NCBI GenBank assembly: GCA_035540955.1
Contig: DATLFP010000207.1
Coordinates: 1 to 56,466 of the forward strand
Length of the DNA stretch: 56,466 bases
Source of the DNA: DATLFP01 sp035540955
GTDB taxonomy: Bacteria; Actinomycetota; Acidimicrobiia; Acidimicrobiales; CADCSY01
Reading direction: 5' to 3'
Of the stretch, positions 30,357 through 38,292 are shown in pieces. The position numbers and the translations under genes were made by a program. How positions within the stretch are numbered: the stretch's first letter is position 1; every line of letters starts with the position of its first letter. The notes beneath the pieces were generated by a model. It saw only the letters and a program-made list of their open reading frames with translations. It was not told the DNA's origin and searched no databases.

Positions 30357-30413
30357 AGCGGCAAGCCCTCAGCGAGCGCCAGCGAGCCCCGGCGCAGAGC
30401 GAAGACCGACAAC
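30357..30413. repeat. 57-bp intergenic direct repeat, copy 1
   Basis: An exact 57-base sequence starting AGCGGCAAGCCCTCAGCGAG that recurs at 30441-30497, 84 bases downstream. It contains an internal short repetition (agcgagc...agcgagc). Both copies lie between the XRE regulator and mshA. Confidence 0.9.
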
Positions 30414-30440
30414 GGGGCGGACGCCAGTCCGGCATGTCGG

Positions 30441-30497
30441 AGCGGCAAGCCCTCAGCGAGCGCCAGCGAGCCCCGGCGCAGAGCGAAGACCGACAAC
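30441..30497. repeat. 57-bp intergenic direct repeat, copy 2
   Basis: The second exact copy of the 57-base element, separated from the first by a 27-base unrelated spacer and ending 37 bases before the mshA start. Read on the minus strand the repeat is open in one frame, but no gene is supported. Confidence 0.9.
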
Positions 30498-30534
30498 AGG
30501 GAATCCTGACTGGCTGGGTAGCGTTTGGTCCGTC

Positions 30535-31794
30535 GTGCGCCGGCTCGCAGTCCTCTCGTTCCACACCTCGCCACTCGTCCAGCCCGGGACCGGTGACAGC
30601 GGGGGCATGAACGTCTACGTGCGCGAGCTCGTGTCCGCCTTGGCCCAGGCCGGCGTGGCCTGCGATGTCTTCACCCGCCGGTGGGCGCCCGAGCTGCCCG
30701 CCGAGGTCCAGGTCGAGCCGGGCTTCCGGGTCGTGCACGTCGATGCCGGCCCGGCGGGCGAGGTCCCCAAGGAGGAGCTGCCGGCCCTGGTCCCGGCGTT
30801 CACCGACGGCGTGGTCGACCGGATCGAGGTGGCGGGCGACATCGACGCCATCCACGCCAACTACTGGCTGTCCGGCGTGGCCGGTCACGCCGTCAAGCAC
30901 CGCCTCGAGCTGCCGCTCGTGTCGACCTTCCACACGCTGGCGCGGGTCAAGGTCGAAGTCGACGAGGCCGAGTCCGCCGAGCGGGTGGCCGCCGAGGTCG
31001 ACGTGATCCGCTGCAGCGACGCCATCCTCGCCAACTGCGCCGAGGAGGCCGACGACCTCCGCCATCACTACGACGCCCCCGCCGACCGCGTCGAGATCGT
31101 GCCGCCCGGCGTGGATCACGCTTTCTTCTCGCCCGGCGATCGTGACGGGGCGCGGGCGGCGCTGGGCTGGGGCTCGGCGCCGAGCCGGATCTCCGCCGAC
31201 GGCGGCCGGCACGCCGTGCAGCACCCGGTGCTCCTCTTCGTCGGGCGCATCCAGCCGCTCAAGGGTCTCGACGTGGCGGTCCGAGCGCTGGCCGAGCTGG
31301 AGCGCGACGACGCCCAGCTGGTGGTCGTCGGCGGGCCGAGCGGCGCCGCCGGGCCGGCCGAGCTCGAGCGGGTGCGAGATCTGGCGTGCGACCTGGGCGT
31401 CGCCGGTCGCGTGACGTTCGAGCCCCCGCAGCCGCACCACCTGCTCTCGACGTGGTACCGCGCCGCCGACGTGGTGCTCGTGCCCAGCCGGTCGGAGTCC
31501 TTCGGACTCGTCGCCCTCGAGGCGGCGGCGTGCGGCGCACCCGTGGTGGCCTCCGACGTCGGCGGCCTGCGCACGATCGTCGACGACGGCCGCACCGGGT
31601 TCCTCGTCGAGCCGCGCGACCATCGCGCCTTCGCTCGCGCCGTCGACGAGCTCCTCGCCGATCCGGCGGCGGCGGCGGCGATGGGCGCGGCGGGCGGCGG
31701 CCGGGCCGCCGGGTTCACCTGGTCGACGGCCGCGGCGCGGTTGCGCCGGCTCTACGCCGACCTCACCAGCCGCACGCTCGTCGAGTGCCGCTAG
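30535..31794 (+). CDS. mshA: D-inositol-3-phosphate glycosyltransferase (mycothiol synthesis)
   Basis: A 419-residue GT-B glycosyltransferase, the first enzyme of mycothiol synthesis, joining UDP-GlcNAc and inositol 3-phosphate. The N-terminal 'SFHTSPLVQPGTGDSGGMNVYVREL' region (quoted as the signature, in part) is the MshA hallmark; 'LPLVSTFHTLARVK', 'IVPPGVDHAFFSPG', 'LLFVGRIQPLKGLDVAVRAL' and the nucleotide-sugar loop 'SRSESFGLVALEAAACGAPVVA' (in parts) follow in order. GTG 30535. It overlaps the YbjN gene by 10 bases, an arrangement conserved in mycobacteria. Confidence 0.88.
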   Translation: MRRLAVLSFHTSPLVQPGTGDSGGMNVYVRELVSALAQAGVACDVFTRRWAPELPAEVQVEPGFRVVHVDAGPAGEVPKEELPALVPAFTDGVVDRIEVAGDIDAIHANYWLSGVAGHAVKHRLELPLVSTFHTLARVKVEVDEAESAERVAAEVDVIRCSDAILANCAEEADDLRHHYDAPADRVEIVPPGVDHAFFSPGDRDGARAALGWGSAPSRISADGGRHAVQHPVLLFVGRIQPLKGLDVAVRALAELERDDAQLVVVGGPSGAAGPAELERVRDLACDLGVAGRVTFEPPQPHHLLSTWYRAADVVLVPSRSESFGLVALEAAACGAPVVASDVGGLRTIVDDGRTGFLVEPRDHRAFARAVDELLADPAAAAAMGAAGGGRAAGFTWSTAAARLRRLYADLTSRTLVECR

Positions 31795-32273
31795 ACGATC
31801 CGCAGACCGAGCTGCTCCCGCCCGCCACCGAGGAGGAGCTCGACCGGTACGAGGCGCTGATCGACGGCTGGCTGCGGGCCGCCTTCGACGAGAACCCGAT
31901 CATGGTCGCCCTCGATCGGGGGGAGCCCGGCGACCGGCGCTGGTACGTGCGCCTCGCCGGAGAGGAGAAGGACCACACCACCGTGTGGCTCCGACTCGGG
32001 CAGCGGGCGCTGCACGCCGAGGCGTACATGATGCCGGCGCCCGAGGAGAACCACGGCCGGGTCTACGAGCAGCTGCTGCGCCGCAACCGCGGCACCCACG
32101 GCGTGTGGTTCGCGATCGGGGTGGAGGACGCCATCTTCCTCGTCGGCCAGGTGGAGCTCGCCTGCCTGAGCGAGGGGCAGCTCGACCGGCTGATCGGGTC
32201 GATCTACGCCTACGTGGAGCAGTGCTTCCGCCCGGCGCTCCGGCTCGGCTTCGCCTCCCGGCTCTCCTCCTGA
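31785..32273 (+). CDS. YbjN domain-containing protein
   Basis: A 162-residue protein with a YbjN-like (type III secretion chaperone-like) fold: 'RWYVRLAGEEKDHTTVWLRLGQRALHAEAYMMPAP' pattern and 'VYEQLLRRNRGTHGVWFAIG'. YbjN proteins have no settled biochemical role; the gene regularly follows mshA in actinobacteria. GTG 31785 overlaps the mshA end. Confidence 0.82.
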   Translation: MPLDDPQTELLPPATEEELDRYEALIDGWLRAAFDENPIMVALDRGEPGDRRWYVRLAGEEKDHTTVWLRLGQRALHAEAYMMPAPEENHGRVYEQLLRRNRGTHGVWFAIGVEDAIFLVGQVELACLSEGQLDRLIGSIYAYVEQCFRPALRLGFASRLSS

Positions 32274-32299
32274 TGTTCAGTGATTTTCCTGCTCTTTCA

Positions 32300-32329
32300 T
32301 TGACGCCCATCCCTGTTCACACCTAATGT
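32300..32329 (+). promoter_or_regulatory. Candidate housekeeping promoter upstream of the M23 peptidase
   Basis: TTGACG (32300-32305) and TAATGT (32324-32329) separated by 18 bases, within a conspicuously AT-rich island (32274-32330). The predicted start near 32336 gives a 150-base leader. Confidence 0.5.
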
Positions 32330-32335
32330 CCGGTT

Positions 32336-32389
32336 CGAGCCGAGGGGCCGCCGGCGTTCGGGGAAGTGCGCCGGCCGCCCCCCGGCTCG
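32336..32389 (+). other. Long structured leader hairpin
   Basis: A two-part stem: CGAGCCG (32336-32342) pairs with CGGCTCG (32383-32389), and inside it a 13-base GC arm pairs with one C-C mismatch, with a 12-base loop. It begins at the predicted transcription start of the peptidase message. No U tract follows, so a regulatory leader is more likely than a terminator. The rest of 32274-32485 holds no gene. Confidence 0.5.
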
Positions 32390-32485
32390 CCAGCAGGGGC
32401 TCCGGGGGCGACTAGAGAACAGATTGCTGTCCTGTTACGGTCCGCTGGCGGCGTGCCACCGGCGGTCGGGCGCCCAACTCTCCTG

Positions 32486-33610
32486 ATGAAGGTCCGAGCA
32501 CTCGCTTTCTCGCTCGTCGCCGCGCTCGTGTGCGGCCTCGTCGCCCCGCTGGGGGCGCAGACCAACGACCCCCGAGCCCAGCGCGACGCGGTGCGGGCCC
32601 GCCAGGCGGAGCTCGCCGCCAAGCTCGACGGCCTGAAGGCCTCCGAGGCCGAGCTGCTGGCGGCGGCGGCGGTGCTCGACGATCAGGTGCTGGCCCAGGC
32701 CGCCCGGGTCGACGCCGCCCGCCAGGCGCTGGCGATGGCCGAGGCCGAGGTGGTGGGCGCCGTCAACGCCATCGCCCAGACCCGCAGCCTCATCACCGAG
32801 CTCGAGCGCCTCTTCGTGGCCCGGGCCGTCCAGGCCTACATCTCGCCCCGGCGGGCCCGCATCGACGACCTGATCAGCACCACCGACCTGGCCGAGGGGG
32901 CCCGCCGCCACGCCCTGCTCGACTCGGTGGCGGCCTCCGACGGCGCCCTGCTCGAGGAGCTCGGCGCGGCGCGCGAGGACTTCGAGGTGGCGCGGGCGGC
33001 GGCCGAGGCCGCCGAGGCCAAGGCGGCGGCCCGCAAGGCCGAGACCGAGGAGGCGCTCGCCCGCCTCGAGCGCGATCGGGCCAGCAAGCGCCGGCTGCAG
33101 CAGGCGCTCACGACCCGCCAGCGGGAGGTGCTGGCCGAGATCGACGCCCACGCCGCAGCCGAATCGACCCTGACCAGGATCATCCGCGAGCGGGAGCAGG
33201 CGGCGCGGGCCGCTGGTGCCACCGGCAACCTGCCGGTGGGCAGGGGCGGGTGCATGTGGCCGACCCAGGGCCGGGTCACCTCCGAGTACGGCCGCCGCTG
33301 GGGCCGCATGCACCAGGGGATCGACATCGCGGCGCCGACGGGCACCGCGATCTACGCCGCCGCGGCGGGTGAGGTGATCTTCGCCGGCCGCATGAACGGT
33401 TACGGCAACACGGTGATGGTCGACCACGGCGGCGGCTTCACCACGCTCTACGGCCACCAGAGCCGCATCCTCGTCGGCAACGGCCAGTCGGTGAGCCGCG
33501 GCGCCCGCATCGGCTCGGTCGGCAACACCGGCCGGTCCACCGGTCCGCACCTCCACTTCGAGACGCGCTACGGCGGCGCCGCCCGCAACCCACGCGGCTG
33601 CCTCGGCTGA
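32486..33610 (+). CDS. M23 peptidase with N-terminal coiled coil (EnvC/NlpD-like)
   Basis: A 374-residue exported protein. Signal peptide residues 1-24 ('LAFSLVAALVCGLVAPLGAQ' cleavage region); residues about 30-245 are long Ala/Glu/Arg coiled coils; the C-terminal LytM domain has 'HQGIDIAAPTGTAIYAAAAG', 'YGHQSRILV' and 'GPHLHFE', supplying the zinc ligands His, Asp, His. Catalytic residues look intact, so it is probably a peptidoglycan endopeptidase or amidase activator used in division. The leader is long and structured. ATG 32486. Confidence 0.9.
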   Translation: MKVRALAFSLVAALVCGLVAPLGAQTNDPRAQRDAVRARQAELAAKLDGLKASEAELLAAAAVLDDQVLAQAARVDAARQALAMAEAEVVGAVNAIAQTRSLITELERLFVARAVQAYISPRRARIDDLISTTDLAEGARRHALLDSVAASDGALLEELGAAREDFEVARAAAEAAEAKAAARKAETEEALARLERDRASKRRLQQALTTRQREVLAEIDAHAAAESTLTRIIREREQAARAAGATGNLPVGRGGCMWPTQGRVTSEYGRRWGRMHQGIDIAAPTGTAIYAAAAGEVIFAGRMNGYGNTVMVDHGGGFTTLYGHQSRILVGNGQSVSRGARIGSVGNTGRSTGPHLHFETRYGGAARNPRGCLG

Positions 33611-33629
33611 CGCGCGTAGCGTCCCGAGC

Positions 33630-34400
33630 GTGCGACTGCTGATCGTCGGGGGCGGCCGGATGGGCGAGGCCCTCGTCGGCGGCCTGCTCGGCGCCGGTTG
33701 GGACGGCCTCGGGGTGGTCGAGAAGATCCCCGCCCGGCGCGAGGACCTCGCCGCCCGGTTCCCGCAGGTGCGGGTGCTCGGCGATCCCGAGCCGGCCGAC
33801 GGGGCGGTGCTGGCGGTCAAGCCCGGTGACGTGGCCGCCGCCTGCGCGGCGCTGGCCGGCACCAAGCGGGTCCTGTCGATCGCCGCCGGCATCCCCCTCG
33901 CCACGCTCGAGACCGCGCTCGGGGCCGGCACCGCGGTGGTGCGGGCCATGCCCAACACCCCGGCGCTGGTGGGGGCGGGGGCAGCGGCGATCGCCGCCGG
34001 CACCGGCGCCGGCGAGGACGATCTGGCGTGGGCCGAGTCGATCCTCGGGGCCGTCGGCACCGTCGTGCGGGTGCCCGAGTCGCTGCTCGACGCCGTGACC
34101 GGGCTCTCGGGCTCCGGCCCCGCCTACGTGTTCCTCGTCGCCGAAGCACTGATCGAGGCGGGCGTGCTGGCCGGCCTGCCCCGTGACATCAGCGCCGCGC
34201 TGGCGACCCAGACCCTCGTGGGTGCTGCCCGCCTGCTCGTCGAGACCGGCGAGACCCCCGAGGCGCTGCGGGCGCAGGTGACCTCACCGGGTGGCACCAC
34301 CGCCGCCGGGCTCCATGCCCTGGAGGCGGCCGGCGTGCGGGCGGCGTTCCTCGACGCCGTGCAGGCCGCCACGCGGCGCTCGCGCGAGCTCGGCCGCTGA
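33630..34400 (+). CDS. proC: Pyrroline-5-carboxylate reductase
   Basis: A 256-residue NAD(P)H-dependent enzyme for the last step of proline synthesis. 'LLIVGGGRMGEALVGGLL' forms the Rossmann loop, 'AVKPGDV' the nucleotide site, 'VRAMPNTPALVG' and the C-terminal 'GLSGSGPAYVFLVAEAL' and 'VTSPGGTTAAGL' the substrate site. GTG 33630. It is followed by an excisionase-type HTH gene, the same order as in mycobacteria. Confidence 0.94.
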   Translation: MRLLIVGGGRMGEALVGGLLGAGWDGLGVVEKIPARREDLAARFPQVRVLGDPEPADGAVLAVKPGDVAAACAALAGTKRVLSIAAGIPLATLETALGAGTAVVRAMPNTPALVGAGAAAIAAGTGAGEDDLAWAESILGAVGTVVRVPESLLDAVTGLSGSGPAYVFLVAEALIEAGVLAGLPRDISAALATQTLVGAARLLVETGETPEALRAQVTSPGGTTAAGLHALEAAGVRAAFLDAVQAATRRSRELGR

Positions 34401-34466
34401 CTCCTGCCCCCTTTCCCCCACCAGCAACGGGGGCCTACAGTGCGGAAGCGGAGTAGGAGGGCTGGC

Positions 34467-34652
34467 ATGGCGCAGCGCGCGCGTTTCCTGACGGTGGCCG
34501 AGGTCGCCGACACCCTGCGGGTCTCGACGATGACGGTCTACCGGCTGATCAAGGCCGGCGATCTCGCCGCCGTCCGCGTCGGCAAGTCCTACCGGCTGAC
34601 CGAGGAGGACGTCGACCGCTACCTGGCCGACGGCTTCACCGCGGCAGGTTGA
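34467..34652 (+). CDS. Excisionase/MerR-type helix-turn-helix DNA-binding protein
   Basis: A 61-residue winged-HTH protein: 'FLTVAEVADTLRVSTMTVYRLIKAGDLAAVRVGKSYRLTEEDVDRYL' pattern with the conserved 'RVSTMTVYR' recognition helix. A perfect AGGAGG Shine-Dalgarno (34455-34460) lies six bases before ATG 34467. In other actinobacteria a very similar small HTH protein follows proC. It is a nucleoid or developmental regulator candidate of the BldC/Rv0500A type. Confidence 0.85.
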   Translation: MAQRARFLTVAEVADTLRVSTMTVYRLIKAGDLAAVRVGKSYRLTEEDVDRYLADGFTAAG

Positions 34653-35509
34653 GCGAGCGCCGCCTCCACCACACCATCTCCTTCCTCAGCGACTACGGCA
34701 CCGAGGACGAGTTCGTCGGGGTCGTCAAGTCCGTCATCCGCACCATCGCGCCCCACGCCACGGTCGTCGACCTGACCCATGGCATCCCACCGCACGACCT
34801 GCGAGCCGGCGCGCTCGCGCTGGCCCGGGCCATCCAGTACGTCGACGCCGGGGTGATCCTCGCCGTGGTCGATCCCGGCGTCGGCACCGCCCGCCGGGCG
34901 GTGGCCATCGAGGTCGCCGGGGGCGAGGGGATCTTCGTCGGTCCCGACAACGGCCTGCTCGCGTCCGCGGTGGCGATGACCGGCGGCGCCGAGCGAGCCG
35001 TCGAGCTCACCAACGTCGAGTACCACCTCCCGTCCCCCGGGCCGACGTTCGCCGGCCGCGACGTGTTCGCGCCGGCCGCCGCCCACCTCGCCGCTGGTGT
35101 GCCGATCGAAGCGCTCGGCCCGGAGGTCGACACCGCCTCGCTGCTGCCGGGCATCCTGCCGCTCACCACCCGCGAGGGCGACACGCTCACCTGCGAGGTG
35201 CTGTGGGTCGACCGCTACGGCAACGCCCAGCTCAACGTCGACGCCGACGAGCTCGCGGAGCTCGGCGACCGCGTGGTGGTGCGGGCGGGCGAGGTCGTCC
35301 GGACCGCGGTGAAGGCGGGCACCTACGCCGACATCCCCGCCGGTCAGCTGGGACTCGTTGTCGACTCCTACGGACTCGTGTCGCTGTGCTTCGACCGGCG
35401 CTCGGCGGCGGCCGAGCTCGGGCTCGCACCGGTCACCGAGGTCGTGCTCGAAGCGGCCGGCGACGAACGTGGGACGGTCACCGAAGTGCGACTAGGAAGA
35501 CGACCGTGA
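34649..35509 (+). CDS. S-adenosylmethionine hydroxide adenosyltransferase (DUF62)
   Basis: A 286-residue SAM hydroxide adenosyltransferase, which splits SAM with water-derived hydroxide to adenosine and methionine; it is related to fluorinases. Family motifs: 'FLSDYGTEDEFVGVVKSVI', 'DLTHGIPPHDLRAGA', 'VVDPGVGTARR', 'FVGPDNGLL', 'FAGRDVFAPAAAHLA' and the C-terminal 'WVDRYGNAQLNV'. The rare TTG start at 34649 overlaps the HTH stop (TTGA). No better start exists before the conserved 'HHTISFLSDYG'. Confidence 0.87.
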   Translation: MSERRLHHTISFLSDYGTEDEFVGVVKSVIRTIAPHATVVDLTHGIPPHDLRAGALALARAIQYVDAGVILAVVDPGVGTARRAVAIEVAGGEGIFVGPDNGLLASAVAMTGGAERAVELTNVEYHLPSPGPTFAGRDVFAPAAAHLAAGVPIEALGPEVDTASLLPGILPLTTREGDTLTCEVLWVDRYGNAQLNVDADELAELGDRVVVRAGEVVRTAVKAGTYADIPAGQLGLVVDSYGLVSLCFDRRSAAAELGLAPVTEVVLEAAGDERGTVTEVRLGRRP

Positions 35510-35595
35510 GACCCGGCACCGTCATCACCATCGCCCTCCTGCTCGGCGCCCTCCTGCTGGCGGCGACGATCCAGCTCTTCTTCCAGGCCCGCTAG
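35506..35595 (+). CDS. 29-residue single-helix membrane miniprotein
   Basis: GTG 35506 overlaps the preceding TGA (GTGA) and opens a 29-codon frame: four polar residues, one hydrophobic helix ('VITIALLLGALLLAATIQLFF'-like, residues 6-26) and a short 'QAR' end. The stop shares a CTAG with the convergent receiver-protein gene. Coupling and composition make translation plausible; no family is recognised. Confidence 0.45.
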   Translation: MRPGTVITIALLLGALLLAATIQLFFQAR

Positions 35596-35969
35596 AAGGT
35601 GGTCCCGCAGAGGCGGGCGATCTCCCGCTCCAGCGACTCGAGCCCCTCCACCTTCCCCAGGACGAGCGCGACCCCGGCATCGCGGGCGAGGGCCTCGACC
35701 TCGGGCTGGAGGTAGGCGGTGTACATGATCATGATCTGCTCGGGTCGGGCCGCCCTGATGCGGCGGGCGGTCTCCACCCCGTCCATGTCGGGCATGGAGT
35801 AGTCGATGACGACGACGTCGGGGTCGGCGTCGTCGATGGCGTCGAGCGCAGCGGCCCCGCTCGACGACTCGGCGACCACCTCGAACCCGTCGAGGTCGAG
35901 CATGTTGCGCAGCATGCGGCGCACGTGGTCGATGTCGTCGACCAGCATCACCTTGATCGGGTCGGCCAT
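35592..35969 (-). CDS. Stand-alone response regulator receiver protein
   Basis: A 125-residue CheY-like protein with only a receiver domain. 'VMLVDDIDHVRR' supplies the acidic pair, 'VVVIDYSMPDMDG' the phospho-acceptor Asp, 'IMYTAYLQ' the switch Thr, and 'ALVLGKVEG' the lysine. No output domain and no adjacent kinase; the receiver-kinase hybrid 32 kb away is the only kinase in the window. ATG 35969. Confidence 0.9.
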   Translation of the reverse strand: MADPIKVMLVDDIDHVRRMLRNMLDLDGFEVVAESSSGAAALDAIDDADPDVVVIDYSMPDMDGVETARRIRAARPEQIMIMYTAYLQPEVEALARDAGVALVLGKVEGLESLEREIARLCGTTF

Positions 35970-36044
35970 CCGCCGCGAAGCCTACGCAGCGACGGTGGCG
36001 CCCGACGCGAGCGATCCCCGCGCCGATCGGGTTACCTTCCGCCG

Positions 36045-37517
36045 GTGAACCTCGCAGCGATCGCCGACGGCCATCCCGACGACGCCGTCGCGTTCGTGAG
36101 CCGGGGGAAGCCGACGACCTACGGTGAGCTCGGCCGCCAGGTCTCGGCGCTGCGCGGCGGCCTCGGCGGCCTCGGCGTGCAAGCGGGCGACCGGGTCGCC
36201 ATCGTCTGCGCCAACAACCGCTACTTCGTGGTGTCGTACCTCGCGGTGCTCGGCTGCGGCGCCGTCGCCGTCCCCCTGAATCCGAGCAGCCCGACGGCCG
36301 AGCTCGAGCACGAGCTGGCGGCGGTCGACGCGTCCGTCGTGCTCGCCGGCCCGACCGGTGCGACGGCGGTGAGCGGCGTCGATCGTGACCGAGTGCGGTC
36401 GCTGCGGCACGTGGTGCTGCCGGACGAGCTCGAGGAGCTGCTGGCCAGCGAGCCCGCCCCGCTCGTCGAACGGGCCCCGGGCGACCTGGCGGTGCTGACC
36501 TTCACCGCCGGCACCGGGGGCTCGCCCAAGGCCGCGATGCTCACCCACGGCAACCTGCACGCCAACATCCGCCAGCTGCAGGCGATCCCCGACCGGACGG
36601 TGCACGCGACCGACGTCACCTACGGGGTCCTGCCGCTGTTCCACATCTTCGGCTTGAACATCGTGCTCGGCCTCACCCTCAGCGGCGGCGCCACGGTGAT
36701 CCTCGCCGAGCGGTTCGATCCCGTCTCCGCGCTCGACTCGATCCGCGACCACCGCGTGACGATCCTCCCCGGGGCGCCGCCGATGTGGTCGGCGTGGGCG
36801 ACCATGCCCGGCGTGCCGCCCGATGCGTTCGCGAAGGTCCGCATCGCGGCATCGGGGGCATCGCGCCTCCCCCCGGAGACAGCCGCGGCGATGCGCGAGC
36901 GGTTCGGTGTCGCGATCGCCGAGGGCTACGGCCTCACCGAGGCGTCGCCGACGGTCACCTCGTCGGTGGGCGGCGAGCTGCACGACGGCTCGATCGGTCG
37001 GCCCATCCCCGGGGTCGAGATCCGTCTCGTCGACGCCGAGGGCGAGGACGCCTTCCTCGGCGACCCCGGCGAGATCTGGGTGCGCGGACCGAACGTGTTC
37101 GCCGGCTACTGGAACGACGAGGCCGCCACCCGCCTCGCCCTCACCGAGGACGGCTGGCTGCGCACGGGCGACATCGCGGTGGCCGACGACCACGGGAACC
37201 TCCGGATCGTCGATCGGGCCAAGGACCTCATCATCGTCTCGGGCTTCAACGTCTACCCGGCCGAGGTCGAAGAGGCGCTGCTCGAGCACCCCGGCGTCGA
37301 GGCGGTGGCGGTCGTCGGCGTCGAGCACCCGCACACCGGGGAGGCGGTCAAGGCGTACGTGGTGGTGGGCGCCGGCCAGCACGTCGACGAGGAGACCCTC
37401 ATCGAGTTCTGCGCCACCCGCATCGCCCGGTACAAGTGCCCCTCGAAGATCCTGTTCGTCGAGGAGATCCCCCAGGGCCTCGCCGGCAAGGTGCTCCGCC
37501 GCCACCTCCGCGACTGA
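36045..37517 (+). CDS. Acyl-CoA synthetase (AMP-forming, FadD-like)
   Basis: A 490-residue ANL-superfamily ligase activating a carboxylic acid with ATP and CoA. The P-loop-like motif is 'LTFTAGTGGSPKAAMLTHGN', followed by 'GYGLTEASP', the ATP-Asp in 'GWLRTGDIAV', the hinge 'IVDRAKDLIIVSGFNVYP' and the catalytic Lys in 'GLAGKVLRRHL'. The P-loop has Ala-Gly-Thr-Gly-Gly-Ser instead of the common S-G-T-T-G. Chain-length preference is not predictable. GTG 36045 suits the family start. Confidence 0.88.
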   Translation: MNLAAIADGHPDDAVAFVSRGKPTTYGELGRQVSALRGGLGGLGVQAGDRVAIVCANNRYFVVSYLAVLGCGAVAVPLNPSSPTAELEHELAAVDASVVLAGPTGATAVSGVDRDRVRSLRHVVLPDELEELLASEPAPLVERAPGDLAVLTFTAGTGGSPKAAMLTHGNLHANIRQLQAIPDRTVHATDVTYGVLPLFHIFGLNIVLGLTLSGGATVILAERFDPVSALDSIRDHRVTILPGAPPMWSAWATMPGVPPDAFAKVRIAASGASRLPPETAAAMRERFGVAIAEGYGLTEASPTVTSSVGGELHDGSIGRPIPGVEIRLVDAEGEDAFLGDPGEIWVRGPNVFAGYWNDEAATRLALTEDGWLRTGDIAVADDHGNLRIVDRAKDLIIVSGFNVYPAEVEEALLEHPGVEAVAVVGVEHPHTGEAVKAYVVVGAGQHVDEETLIEFCATRIARYKCPSKILFVEEIPQGLAGKVLRRHLRD

Positions 37518-37586
37518 GTCCGAGATCTCGGGCTGTTGGGGGCCCCACCAGGGCTTCCGTCGACTCGAGATCTTGCAGGCGGTGCT

Positions 37587-37614
37587 TTGTTCGCTTGTGA
37601 ACGCGGGCTACCAT
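37587..37614 (+). promoter_or_regulatory. Candidate rex promoter with a Rex half-site
   Basis: TTGTTC (37587-37592) and TACCAT (37609-37614) are spaced 16 bases apart, ending eight bases before GTG 37623, so the message would be almost leaderless. TTGTGAAC (37595-37602), one half of the Rex operator consensus, lies between them; the second half is degenerate. Autoregulation is suggested, not shown. The other 37518-37586 bases hold a short CCGAGATCTCGG palindrome and no gene. Confidence 0.4.
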
Positions 37615-37622
37615 CGCCGCTC

Positions 37623-38270
37623 GTGGGCGACCGGCACATCCCGGAGGCAACGGTCACGCGGCTGCCCGTCTACTTGCGCAGCCTGCTCGAGGTCGCCGCC
37701 ACCGGGACGGCGACGATCTCGTCGGAGACCCTCGCCGAGATGGCGGGCGTCAACGCCGCCAAGGTCCGCAAGGACCTGTCCTACCTGGGCTCCTTCGGCA
37801 CCCGGGGCGTCGGCTACGACGTCCAGTACCTCCTGTTCCAGATGAGCGCCGAGCTCGGGCTCAACCAGGAGCGGCCGGTCCTCATCGTGGGCGTCGGCCC
37901 GCTCGGGCGCGCCCTCGCCAACTACCGGGGCTTCGGCGAGCGCGGCTTCCCCGTGGGGGCGCTGATCGACGCCGATCCGGCCAAGGTGGGCGAGCGCATC
38001 GGCGACCTCGTCGTGCGGGGGATGGACGACCTCGACGACGTCGTGCGGACCACCGGCGTCGCCATCGGCGTGATCGCGACACCGGCCCACGCCGCCCAGG
38101 AGGTCGCCGACGCGCTGGTCGCCGCCGGCGTGCGAGCCATCCTCAACTTCGCTCCGGCCATGGTGTCGGTCCCCGACGACGTGTCGCTGCGCAAGGTCGA
38201 CCTCGCCGTCGAGCTGCAGATCCTGAGCTTCTACCAGCAGCGGTCGAACCTGCCGGCTGCCACCGCCTGA
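37623..38270 (+). CDS. rex: Redox-sensing transcriptional repressor Rex
   Basis: A 215-residue NADH/NAD+ sensor. The N-terminal winged helix has 'VTRLPVYLRSLLEV', 'ETLAEMAGVNAAKVRKDLSYLGSFGTRGVGYDV' pattern, and the Rossmann domain has 'VLIVGVGPLGRALANYRGF' and 'GVIATPAHAAQEVAD'. It heads the heme gene cluster, as in Streptomyces, where rex precedes hemACD. GTG 37623. Confidence 0.94.
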   Translation: MGDRHIPEATVTRLPVYLRSLLEVAATGTATISSETLAEMAGVNAAKVRKDLSYLGSFGTRGVGYDVQYLLFQMSAELGLNQERPVLIVGVGPLGRALANYRGFGERGFPVGALIDADPAKVGERIGDLVVRGMDDLDDVVRTTGVAIGVIATPAHAAQEVADALVAAGVRAILNFAPAMVSVPDDVSLRKVDLAVELQILSFYQQRSNLPAATA

Positions 38271-38292
38271 GGGGCCGGCCATCTCCTACCCG

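Noticed and set aside
30357..30497. CRISPR array
   Set aside because: Only two repeats of 57 bases with one 27-base spacer and no cas genes; better described as a duplicated intergenic element.
32336..32485. Cyclic-di-AMP (ydaO) riboswitch before the M23 peptidase
   Set aside because: Position is suggestive, but the conserved core segments of that riboswitch are not visible; kept only as a structured leader.
37595..37612. Full Rex operator upstream of rex
   Set aside because: Only one half (TTGTGAAC) fits; the opposite half has several mismatches, so it is reported as a half-site at low confidence.
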